NCBI GenBank assembly: GCA_002224055.1
Contig: AZLU01000075.1
Coordinates: forward strand, 119,800 to 179,233
Direction: 5' to 3'
Length of the DNA stretch: 59,434 nt
DNA from: Pezizomycotina sp. ARF18
Lineage: Eukaryota; Ascomycota
Shown: positions 37,101 through 47,424 of the stretch, one piece after another
How the letters are laid out: the number at the start of each line of letters is the position of its first letter
Numbering within the stretch: the first letter of the stretch is position 1
Position numbers and translations under genes: made by a program
Notes under the pieces: model-generated
Told to the model about the DNA's origin: nothing
Seen by the model: the letters and a program-made list of their open reading frames with translations, nothing else
Databases searched by the model: none

Positions 37101-39416
37101 TTCATGTAGGAACATATGCTGGAACTTTGCCACTCGAGGTATGCCTATCGCGTGAGAACAAAAGCTCTCTTAAAATACCCTCTGCTGACTTCGTATAGGT
37201 CTTGTGATTTTGGGGAAGATTGTCGTAGGGCTCACCGTAGTTTTCCTACTATGAATGAGTGCGAAAGCGAAATAAAAGTACGTATATGTTGGTACTATTT
37301 ATTAATGATTTACCTTTTTCGTCTAATAGTCTTATCTCATCACTGACAATTCCGCTCCAAACAGGATGCTCAACGAGTAACAAAATCAGCTTGCGCATTG
37401 ATGTTCTTTTACTACAGATGCCTGAATATTTAAAGGAATCTTATATCCAAAACTTTCTTGGTACCAGTAAGTGAACTACGTATGAATATTCATGATATCA
37501 GCTGTCTAATAGCTGTTGCAGAACGTCGATGCTTGAGCGATACCTTTTCCCCGCAACGTTCTACACACAGGCTGTTCAGATACCTCTGAACTACTTCTTT
37601 GAAGAGAACAAGATCCAGCCGGGGTTTATTTACTGTCAGGTCTCGAGGAACTTTGTTTTACCGGTTCAAGAAGAACGAGATTGGGGAGGGCCTGTCCGTG
37701 TTGCTAGAACAGCTCTTCCTAGCGGATTTCTTAGGTATATGCCGGATCTACCGACCCTTGATATAATTCCATATTTATGAAGCATAATTTGACAGTACAT
37801 TTGATATATCATAGGTGGACGGGCAATCAGAAGACTTGGGCAGATATTCTACGGCATATTACATTATCGTTATCCTCTCCAGTGCTTAGAACGAGCCTCC
37901 ATGGAATGCGGGAAATTATGAGGATTTTATTCATTCTTCAGACGGATCGTCCTGAGGTAAGATCGGAGCGGTTCGTGTATCAATTCCGAGATAAGTAACT
38001 GACCAGATTTTCCAGCTGCGCGAGATTTCCGGTCTTGTAGAACGCCTCAGAGCCTCGACATATCGGTACATTACACCGCCTTTCATTCGATAATGTGGTT
38101 TTTCGACAAGTTGATACTGGAATTGGTGGGTTTGACCTCAACATATACTTGAACAAAAGGGTCGAGAGATAAGGTGTATCCAATATTAACGCTGCAGAAC
38201 CTCCAGCTATTGCGGTTTAATGTCGAAGATTTAGTGCTCCCCTGGTCGTGGATCTATAGATTCAAAATTCATCGTAGGACCAAGGCAAAACCCATAATTG
38301 CATCTGCTGCGGTATCCAAATGTTTAGCGAACGTTATCTTCAGCCTCCTGATACTGGAAGAAGGCTTGAAGGATTCAGATCGCAGAATCTCTTTCGAATT
38401 TTCTGGCAGAAAGGCGCCGTATAAAGAGGGGTCTATGGTGCGTCGGACACAAGAAGCCATCCTCATCGTCTTTCAAATATGCAGCTGCATAGACCGTACA
38501 ATTTCCAAGATGTGATGTCCCCTGCGTTAAATCAGGTAGGCGCAATTGCTTCCAATACTGCATTTTCCACACAATAGGTGGCAGCCGGCTCACAATCACC
38601 TAAAGGCCTTGACGTTGTGGCTCCAGCGTAATAGAGTTCAATCAACGACGGGCTACGGACTTTTACGACATTATAACAGGACTTTTAGACCTTACGGCGA
38701 GAAAGAAAGGCTTGTTCGACTGGAGCTGCGCCCGACAATAGCACACATGATGATGTCTCATGTTCAGACAGTGTTGAGTTCACTATGTATTAGCCGCCTC
38801 TTTACTATGCTTACGCAGCAAGATTGCAAGGCCCTTGCCAAGCGCAACTACTTCGAGACCAGATATTGCCCAAGCGTCATCAGAGCAACCTAATGAAGAC
38901 AACGCCTCACACTCAGACAAGAGGCAAAGGCTGCTGAAACGATCATCGCATTCTGGCGTCAACGAAAGGAGAGATTCTTGTGGCAGAAGGAGTATATGAA
39001 ATCCCCCCAGGGTGAAGCTCTTTCAGCTATTAAAGCTGTTGTGAAGGCCCATAGTTCATGTTTGCCGACTACACAGCACATGAGATTCATCCTTCTTCTC
39101 CATGCTCACGTCCATCGACGTATTTATCGCTGCGACAGCCTTTAAACGTCTCCGTGATTTCGAAGCCGAATGTAGGAAGCGTTAAACGCTCTTGATATCT
39201 CTTCATTCGACAGGATCGATGCATTCCAGGAGAAAACGAAGCAGTGTATCACCACGTTGAATGAAAAGAGTCCGTTCGCAAGTACAGAACTACCAATATA
39301 TCTCATGGACCGGAAATCGCCGACGAGCTTCGGAAGATTAAGAGGATGGCTCAGAAGGCCATTGACGATGTGGCGAAGCGGAGAACAAGCTGAAGGAGAT
39401 GTCAAGGGGGCAGTAA
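31128..39416 (+). CDS. TRANK1-like UvrD/REP helicase with TPR-like region and CCCH finger
   Basis: A very large multi-exon SF1A helicase of the kind fungi share with TPR-and-ankyrin protein TRANK1. The N-terminal third is helical and leads to VWCIGDHKEV across two introns (32296-32490 region). Motif I GRSGTGKTSCL is near 33090-33125, motif II YVDEIQD near 34060, GDTAQCIS near 34230, LTENYRSHQGIL near 34370-34400, motif V MQSKGLEFEDVLLF near 34820 and motif VI YVAITRCQSRLWI near 35150-35190. After it come TPR-like helices (WVEAEDFKRAAELYEKL near 35850, LLKREKFADAWEIL near 36290), a CCCH finger split by an intron at 37139-37198, and a C-terminal helical domain ending in a K/R-rich coil. The start at 31128 is the first suitable ATG. 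Many single-base frame breaks and a duplication at 32585-32904 prevent exact joining. Confidence 0.85.
32585..32904. repeat. Partial triplication with copies differing only in indels
   Basis: Copy 1 is 32585-32719, copy 2 is 32720-32850 and partial copy 3 is 32851-32904. Copies 1 and 2 differ at about nine places, each explained by one base more or less, mostly within a run (for example three versus four C, four versus three G). I see no change that requires a substitution. The triplication interrupts the helicase upstream of motif I; one merged copy would restore a continuous protein segment. Confidence 0.9.
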
Positions 39417-39804
39417 ATTGTGCATGGCTTTCAGATTGAATTGATATAACATAACCTTTGGCTCGTTCGCGCCTTTTTTTTTATTTTTTATTTTTTGTTC
39501 TTTACGCCGAGTTTTCTGATGGAGTTTATGATTGTCCTTTGTAATCAAGAACGTAACGTATTCTTTCCCTGAGATTAATTTTTGCTCTGGATAGCTAGGA
39601 CAAGATAGTATTAGTTTTCAATGAATGCAATGTCTCGGTGAGAAATGGTACTGATCATACGTAGATAGAGGAAATGAGAAAACGATGCCAATCACAGTGA
39701 TAGGCTACATCTTGCGGTAGTATCTCAGCTACGAATAATAAATGTCCTGTGTATTTCTCTTCGATCGACGAAGTAGCATTTTCAGTCAGGATTACCCAAT
39801 GAGT
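39417..39804. other. Convergent intergenic region
   Basis: It lies between the helicase stop and the coiled-coil gene. A T-rich tract at about 39474-39499 may belong to the helicase 3-prime untranslated region. Nothing else is seen. Confidence 0.5.
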
Positions 39805-40497
39805 TCATCGTGAAGCCTGTCGGGCGCATTCTTTATCTTCATTTATGACCCTGTTCTTTCTCATTTCCTCAGATATCGCACGGGATTCCGCCTGCTTTCT
39901 CTCATACCGAATGGAATCGCAGATCTCATCTATCTTGCCATCAATCCGTCCAATTTCTCCGGCGCATCTTATTCGTTAGAATGGTCAATCACTTCGCACA
40001 TCTGGTGCATGAGCTTCAGGTGCGTGATGTAGAAATCAAGGTCCTCCTTTATGTTGTAAAACGCGCCAATGCACTCCACGGTTGTGAGATATTCGCGGAA
40101 CAATTTCAGCTTGTCGATGAGGTCCTCCGCCGCGTCGCGTAGGATGTCTTTGGCTTCATCGTTCAAGTTTTTGGGGGGTGTTCACTCGAAGAAGCGCTCA
40201 GTGAAAGTTCATGAGGCTTTCCTGGCAGTCATTCGGCGTGCTTGTCACCAGGAGAGGACTGAAGGACGTGGACGATGACATATGTGGGGCGGCTTTAGTG
40301 GGCTATGCGCTGAACATTGGGAAGAGCCAATCCTTAACTGGGCTAGTTGACGGGCGGCGCGTTTCGCATCGTAGTATTCATCGTCCGTCATTTCTATAAA
40401 CGACAAAGGTTTTGATATTAGCCTGATCCTGTATCAGTGAAGGCTCGCATTGATATCGAGGTTGGCTCTATAAAGCGAGATACTCACCAGTATCCAT
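39805..40497 (-). CDS. Small coiled-coil protein of unknown function
   Basis: Exon 1 is only ten bases (40497-40488, ATG GAT ACT G), then an intron at 40393-40487. Exon 2 begins EMTDDEYYDAKRAARQLA. After frame changes near 40180-40350 it continues with NDEAKDILRDAAEDLIDKL, then FREYLTTVECIGAFYNIKE and THLKLMHQMCEVIDHSNE. A one-base shift leads to the charged end IDEICDSIRYERKQAESRA and a stop at 39805. Heptad-like spacing suggests a helical coiled coil of about 200 residues. I recognise no family. The short first exon and canonical splice sites make a real gene likely. Confidence 0.5.
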
Positions 40498-41447
40498 TTT
40501 AGAAGATATGATAATTGGATTTTCTCCTATCAGCAGCAGGACTTTACCAATAAGAGATTGTTTTTTTCGTAGCCGTCGCAGAGTTATAGTCGGTGAAAGT
40601 GATTGAGAAGTGGTGATTGTTTGTTGTTGAATCTCTAAAGCATTTTCCGCCTCATGCTTGGTGTTTTTTTTTTTTTTTTTTTTTTTCCCAACCTGAGCGG
40701 AATTAAAGCACGTATACCAAGTGGTTGAAAAGATAATTTAAGAAGCTCGATTAAATTAATATTTCATTAGAAGCTAAGAATAAGGCTTTCATAGTATTAT
40801 TAGAGACTACGACTTGTTCAGCGCGATATTTCCGAGTTGACGTCTTTAGTTAAGTTAAGACTAATATGCATCATCAATTAATATAAAGTAGGACCATGGC
40901 TATATGCAATGTCACGGCAATCTCTAGCTGTTCATGATACACGTTACGTACATAGGAAGAATGCCGTTATCGGATAATAACTTGAACCCTTAATAGAACC
41001 CGCAAGAAGAAGGGGAAGAGGTGATACAGGGACTAGTTCCAATCATTTTAAGACGCAGTGAAAAAAAATAACAGGTGTCCTGTAGAGATCAGTTGTATCC
41101 GAGTCACGCGAGGTGACTATTGTTCGTATAGGTTAGAGTAGAGATAAAGCTGCAGGAAGTAAACAGTAATCCGAAGTACTGGATCCGATACGATAGGGAT
41201 AGTAAGGATCGCTCGTGGGATGATCCAGAATATACCGGCGCTGTCAATAGATTTCAACATCTCCTCAGACTTAAAAAGAATACAGAATGCGATAAGCGAA
41301 AGGAGAGACGAAGGGAGAAACGGGAGTGGAAGAGGAAGGAGGGTAAAATAAGCCGTTATAAAGAGAAGGTCTTTGTGACTAAAAAGTTCCCTTGTTTATC
41401 CATTGGTCAATAGGTTGACTCCCTTCAGGCTCAGATTGAGCCCGAAG
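40498..41447. other. Intergenic with poly-T run and one charged open frame
   Basis: A 23-base T run lies at 40664-40686. The plus strand is open for 94 codons at 41132-41413 without an ATG. That frame reads a highly charged peptide (KRKERRREKREWKRKEG and similar). It may be an exon of an unknown gene or chance purine-rich sequence. Confidence 0.4.
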
Positions 41448-42634
41448 CTATTGCATCTGCTCAACTAAAAGGATGGCTTTCTGGTACGTTTCATTACCGC
41501 CCTTGCAAGCGCCAATCTCAAGATGTGTGACCATTCCTCCCAAGGTACGGAATGACTTTTCGTCTCGCTCAGATCCAACACCCATGAACGCAGAGGACAG
41601 TGGTACAGTAGCGGCCCGTGAGCTGGAGACTCCATATGTGCCTTCGCGGCTTTCTTGTTTTGAAGAGCCTGAAGCAGGTAGGGCATTGCTTTTCGGAAAT
41701 GGTCGGGACGATGTGGGTTGAAATAGCTTGTGTCACTGTATCTCTGGGGTCGCCGCGTTGAAAGTTCCAGTATAAGTCGGGGTCGCGGCGCCGGTAACGT
41801 CGGAGCTAGAGGATGAGGGAGTGTACACTATAGCCTCTCCAAATGCATCTTCGTCCTCCGAATCACCGAAGATTTCGATAATTTCGGAGAATCGGCTAGC
41901 GGATTCGTCCTGATCTTGGAGAGTAAGTGATGTCAAAGCGGCTTCCGCCTCCTGGAGTAAGAGAGGAGTGCTAGGCTGGAGTGGAAGAACGTGACATTTG
42001 GGATCGTAATAGCTCGATTTGTGTCGTGCTGCTGAACGATTTGATGGATTTTATGTCGGTCTAGCCCGGATTTACAGGCCCCGCTTTCTAGGTGGTTATC
42101 ATACCGGATGGTGTTTTGAAACGCTTAGTGCATTTACCGCTACCGGGCAAGTGACCGCTTGAGCTTCGCTTTTAAGCACTCAGCCTTGTGAGTTTTGAAC
42201 TTCTTGTGGTAAGGCTGATGAAGGCTTTCCCGCATGTAGGACACACTTGTCTCGTGCCTTTGCCCTCCAGTACTTTCGGGGGATACACCACAGCCTGAGG
42301 CTTCTTTATGACTGCGGCCACTGCGGCGCTATGCTTGCTCAAGTGCTATTCAATTTTTTTTCGGTCATAAAAGAGATGTCACAGTCGACACAGCGAAAAG
42401 CTGTCGCTCTGTTGGGATCGTGACATTTGCTATAGTGAGCTTGCAGTTTTGCCGGTGTTGATACTCCTATACGACAACCATCACCCATAAGCCTTTTGCT
42501 TTACAAACGCCTATATGTTCGGCGGTTTGTCTATGTATTCTCAAATCCCCGGCTTTGTACATGGGTATTTGCAAAAGGTACATGAAGTAACCGGCTGAGG
42601 GTGACTCGAATGGCGGCGGAGAAGCGGTATCCAT
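41448..42634 (-). CDS. C2H2 zinc-finger protein, at least four fingers
   Basis: Probably a nuclear DNA- or RNA-binding protein. The ATG at 42634 starts MDTASPPPFESPS. Finger-like units, read with frame switches, are CTFCKYPCTKPGDLRIH (near 42540-42590), CVDCDISFMTEKKL (near 42360-42395), CPTCGKAFISLT (near 42220-42260), CPTCFRLFKTRKAAKAHMES (near 41630-41690), and a last KSFRTLGGMVTHLEIGAC (near 41520-41570). Between fingers three and four there is an acidic, serine/threonine-rich linker (IIEIFGDSEDEDAF and an S/T/A-rich run, 41740-41930). The stop after ILLVEQMQ is at 41448. Fungal proteins with this finger spacing are common and mostly uncharacterised. Every frame switch is a single base, matching the indel pattern in the window. 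Confidence 0.65.
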
Positions 42635-43399
42635 TGTCGATTATAGATAGGTTCGGCATCTATAGATGAAATATAGTTATCCTGATAGAACGATTCAGGT
42701 GTACGAGCGGTGATTGCCTAGAGACTGGAGTGTTAAATCGCGTCAGTGTTGGAGGAATATTATTTTTTCTTTGATATCCCTGGCGCGGGGTAAGTAGATA
42801 GAGCAAGCGGATGGAGTGGAGCTGAATGAGTCGGACGAACGACGATTGACGAACGACGAACGACGAAGGGTGGGAAATTCTATATACAGCCGCATGCATT
42901 CTAGAGCTTGCAAGCTGCGTGAAGAAGAGTCAGATAAGACCCCGCAAACGGTTCTCAGGTAAAGGCAGAATGGCCAACAAGGCTGCGCATGGAAAAAGCA
43001 TGTAACTGCCCGGAAACTGAGGGAATTATAGCCAGGTTTTCTAAAATCCAGGGATACCGCAAATCGCTCTGCACCTTGTTTATTAGGACTTGTTTACACA
43101 TAGTATAGTCAATATATAATGTAACAAAGTTATAATTGGTAAAGAAATTTATGCTATGTTTCCTCTACTTTTATTTAGTCCTCGGGGAAGGACTTTCGTA
43201 AAACCGAAATGTAAAACCATAACGCCTTGACCCTATGTATACTTTCTCGTTTCCATGTTTATTGTAAACGCCGGACTAATTAGAAGAAAAATGTAGAAAA
43301 TAAAACGCAGTAAACACTCTCTTTCAGAGCGAGACTTGTGTACGATCGACAATAAGAGAAGAATAATGCTTCAGAACAATCCAACAACGGGCATCGCCA
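42635..43399. other. Intergenic with a short ACGACGA-type microsatellite
   Basis: At 42835-42867 the units GACGAAC/GACGATT repeat about four times. A related run in the opposite orientation lies near 30618-30645. No gene is recognised. Confidence 0.5.
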
Positions 43400-44791
43400 T
43401 TAGAATACCGACATATATCCTCCCGCAGTCGCTCCGACAATAGCAGACTGCGCTAGCATAGAAATCTGCAGCCGTCTAACTTCGCTGTTCTGGACAGAGG
43501 AAAACTGATTCGGTAAACCTCTGTTAACATATGCAAGACTCGAGAACACCAAGGATTAAGGAGGATAAAGGCACTTACGTCGTAAGCCCTCGACCTTGCG
43601 GGTTTCTTCAAATAGTTGGCGATAAAAGCCCTCTCCCGCTCCAACCTACCAGGGTCCGATATATCATCCAACAAAACGCCGTCGGATTCTGCCTCATCCC
43701 CGGTAGTCTCCTCCTCATCGCGAAACGTTATATTGTTTCCTCGCTCCTCCTGCCGAAATTTCTCCCACGCGTTGTTATTCCTCTTGAATCCAGAAAGAGT
43801 AATATAGTACATAATCCCTATACGAATTGAACAGCGCTAGTGTTCCGAAAAACGTAGGTACGAAACATCCCATCCGTGCGACGCGGTGATGTTTTGACAG
43901 AATGAGAAGAACAGCTGTGAGTATCGCAGCCAGTATGTTGACAAAGCTGAATACCCGGATCATCGTTAAACGTGCTGGATTTGCATTCCGGAGAGAGAAG
44001 GATATGAAGGCGGGGTGTGACTGTAGTCGGAGGTTTATCGAGACGGATTTGAAGACAGTTAGGAAGGCGGATGGGTGTGTGGTATGAGCGAGGCCGCGGA
44101 GGCAGGTCGTTAGGTCGTTAGAGGAGAGATTGAGTTGGTATGGAGATGTCGGGAGGAGGTAGAGAGATATTATCTTGCTTATCTCGTCTCTGAAGGGTTG
44201 TAGGGAGGCTATTTGGTTAACATTAGCAGCGATACCGTACAACAAATATACCTAATGATAGAATAAATACCGGATGGATATTCAACCTCCACGCTCTCCG
44301 AGAAGACCATTTTGATATCCCGCCGTCGACGTCTTCATCGAATAATTCATTCGTAGCGGTAGTCATGATGGACTTGGACGTGGACTCATTTCGCGGCCTA
44401 CGGACAGCCGGCGGTGGACGGCGCCATTCTGGCGATAGTCCCCTCTCCGATGCTGGCAATGATTCGAAACGCCGGGTGTAGTCCATGTGCCACATGTAAA
44501 ATTTGAGGGACTCGAAGTTATGTTCAACGTGTCGAAGGTATGAAACGAAATCGTATAACGAGCATGGCTGAAAGGGTTAATATATTGGTCCACAAAAATT
44601 CGTATCTTCAGATAGAATGGGTACTCTATGTTCTAACATACCGAGCATGTCTTTCCATTAACTATCCTATCGAAGGATAGAGATTCTGGAATCCCGGCCT
44701 CGGGATTTCCCACGTACACGACGAAACGGAACGCAGGGAGCTCGTGGACGACGCCGCCGTTCCAGGCCGGCGGTAGAAGATATCAATCATG
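43400..44791 (-). CDS. RGS-domain putative membrane protein (Rax1/RgsC-like), copy B
   Basis: Paralogue of the gene at 10861-12257. It starts MIDIFYRRPG, compare MAELFFRRPS in copy A. IPESLSFDRIVNGKTCS precedes an intron at 44568-44641, and exon 2 opens PCSLYDFVSYLRHVEHN. The intron sits at the same codon and phase in both copies. A second intron of 43 bases (44209-44251) is followed by SLQPFRDEISKIISLYLL and the RGS-like LAHTTHPSAFLTVFKS. Hydrophobic helices read RVFSFVNILAAILTAVLLIL and GCFVPTFFGTLALF. The segment RNNNAWEKFRQEE leads to an acidic stretch, and after a last intron EVRRLQISMLAQSAIVGA forms the final helix before a stop at 43400. One or two frame shifts are needed, fewer than in copy A. 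It is probably a G-protein or polarity regulator at the membrane. Confidence 0.72.
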
Positions 44792-45934
44792 TTTCGATTG
44801 AATCCAGCATCAGTCACAATGAAGGATCGAGAAACAGTATCTGAAAAAGACTGAAAATAATACAAATATAAAGGGGATGGGTCTGGTTTTATTTGAGAAA
44901 ATTCTGTATCGAGGGCTTGGGATCCGTGTGCCGATTCGACAGTTAGATCTTCAAGGGTTCTCGCCTATCTTCAGGCAACGAAAAAAAAAAAACAGCATCT
45001 GCAAAAAACGCCACCACGTCCAGAGTTTTCTCAGGTTGAGGATGAAAATTCCTCATGATTTCTCTCAGGAAATATAGACTGCAGCTGAAGTGGGGGCGTG
45101 GATCTCTGCCCAAAGAAACTACCGGTGGCTTGGGGCTTCAGCGACCGCCATTGGTCGACTTTTGACTTGAAAATCGACTATTGTTTTGGGTTCATGCCCA
45201 GAAGAAAGCAAAAGGCGTCCACTCTCTTTTGAGCCTGGACACTCCCCTTCTGGTCAAGACTGCGTACGGAATTTTCCATTAGATCGTCGCTTCTCTGCCA
45301 ATGAAGTTCCATGGAATCCCATGGTCCCCTTTCTCCTCTGCATGATGCAGGGCGGGGTGCATTTTCTTCGTTTCATAGTATCTAGAAAATCTGCTCAACT
45401 GCTCAGATGCTGACGGGGTGAAAGTACACATTCGGAAGTCAGAACCGTTTCGTTTCCTCTTCGTTGCGGGCTCCCTGGATAAGGCATCATCAGCAAAACA
45501 ACGGACACGCCGGTGAAGGATCAACCGCAGAATATTCCACTTTGTCTCTGAGATGACAGGCAGATGAATGGAAAAAGGAGAGATCCATCCCGGCTTCCAC
45601 GATATCTAAAAAAAGAGAGAAAAACAAAACAAAGGAACCTGTATCTAAACCCTTGTCAATATTCATGTTGACACGACCTTGCAAGGATGAGGCCGATACC
45701 GATAAACTTCCCTTGCTCAACGCGCAGTCATTTGCAGGCTCGCGTTGTCACAAGCTAAAGAATTTGGCGGACGGACATGTGCTCCGCCTTTGCATTGGCT
45801 TCTGTCAGATCCACAGTTCAAAAGCCTGCTCTAACCAGACACCAAACCACGCGTTCTGAGTCATCTCAATGATAACAATGAAATCTCCCGCAATTTGCTA
45901 AGTTAGATATATGGTCGCGTTCCGCTAGAATTAA

Positions 45935-45971
45935 GCCCTGGCGGAGCCACGAAGCTTTCGTGGCACAGGGC
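45935..45971. repeat. Nested hairpin
   Basis: The inner stem pairs 45946-45953 with 45957-45964 (eight perfect pairs, three-base loop). The outer stem pairs 45935-45940 with 45966-45971 (six pairs) across an asymmetric internal loop. No gene is known on either side, so function is open. Confidence 0.75.
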
Positions 45972-46279
45972 CTGAAACAAGCGTCTTTTGACCATTGAGG
46001 GTTCACGCTAAATATATCTTTGAGTTTGTGTTCAAGCTAAGTGGGAGGAGGACGGAAACCTGGAATGTCACCTCCTTCGACGTCAAGACTCAATGGCGAT
46101 ATAAACCGTGTGAAAGGAAAAGCAAATTTTGTAAATAGCCATCAGAGGCTATACAGGGGAAAAAGTGGATTGATTTGAGTTTCCCATAATCTCCTCCCTC
46201 ACAATTGCATATCACTACAGTTGGCAGGACTCACCGATCTTGCGATCGAAATAGGCCATCTTGAAATAAGTTTGATTAT

Positions 46280-46304
46280 AAACGCCATCACAATAGTGGC
46301 GTTT
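46280..46304. repeat. Hairpin, eight-base stem
   Basis: 46280-46287 pairs perfectly with 46297-46304 around a nine-base loop. It lies about 310 bases from the nested hairpin in the same gene-poor stretch. Confidence 0.7.
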
Positions 46305-47424
46305 CCCTCTGCGGTTTCTCGCCTATTTTCTCAACATTGACGGATGTTTCGTCCGCGATACTCACCAGGGTCTGTATTTGAGTTGTGGCCATGTGGCGTT
46401 TTGAATCCTCCTTTCGCGTATGTGTCATGAGAACGGCGAGAGTAAAGCCAGTTGTAGCTTGTATCCATGGCCGTTAAGGCTTGCAGCTTCGCATCTTTCT
46501 CAGGTTTTCACCGGGTTCCGCGAAAAAAAAACCTGCCCTTTACGAGAGTTACTTGTAACGGGACAAGCCATACCTACCGCCGTCTTAGGCTGGGTGATTA
46601 TGATATCGGTGGATCGGAGATTTACAGCTGAAATTAAGAACTTTGTATTAGAGTGAACAAAAGTCGTAGGAGCGCCATTGTAGACTTTATCAGGATTAAC
46701 CTTGCTATGATTTCATCTCCACTCACGGTAATGGGAAGTTCATATCGCACCCAAGCTAATTTCATATTTCTAATCATTGCTTGTATAAACAACATCGTGC
46801 CTTCGGTAATAGCATTGAGTCGTCAGTAAGACATGGTTGATAGATCGTCTTCGAGTAGCTGGAGACGATCCGGACTCGAAAGGAGCCAAGGTGGTACCAA
46901 TGTCGGATAGCCCCTAGGATTCCCATGAGTTCATATTATCGATTGCGATACACAGATCTCGGCTCGGTCATGATCAATTTCCGATAATATTTTAGAATTT
47001 TTTGACATTTCTAGATCTGGTATATACTTTTCATATTCGTCAACATTACTTTTGAAAATCCTAGGATATTTGGATGAGTTTCCATGCCCGTCTCTGTCCA
47101 TCTGGACATAGAAACTACTAACATCTGTGGCATCGTCAAGACAATTCATCTCTATCTTCAGTCTGTGAGTTTTTAGCAATATTAATATAATTCAAATATT
47201 AATGCGATCATAATCTCATTCCAAAGCGGATAGAATCATGCAAGAAGTGAAGGTTAGAAAAGACAAGATCATAAGTGGTAGTTACGAGAGCGGATCTGAT
47301 CCGCCGCGAATGTAATCTCTTGGCAATCTACTCTGCTTACTATTCAGCCGCGATTTCACCCGAGATAAATCTCAAAGGAAAATCGCGGAATGGCATTTGA
47401 AAATACAACAAACCATTATCCCAG

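Larger units (their letters stand above)
44792..47424. other. Gene-poor stretch with two hairpins
   Basis: No family is recognised. A twelve-base A run lies near 44980-44991. The minus-strand frame at 46931-47179 (82 codons, ending at 46931) is hydrophilic with protein-like composition (DLEMSKNSKILSEIDHDRAE) and could be an exon, but has no recognised relative. Minus-strand openings at 45279-45720 are similar in doubt. Two clear hairpins are listed separately. Confidence 0.45.

Noticed and set aside
41473-41721. 82-codon plus-strand open frame
   Set aside because: It is antisense to the finger CPTCFRLFKTRKAAKAHMES of the C2H2 gene; a shadow.
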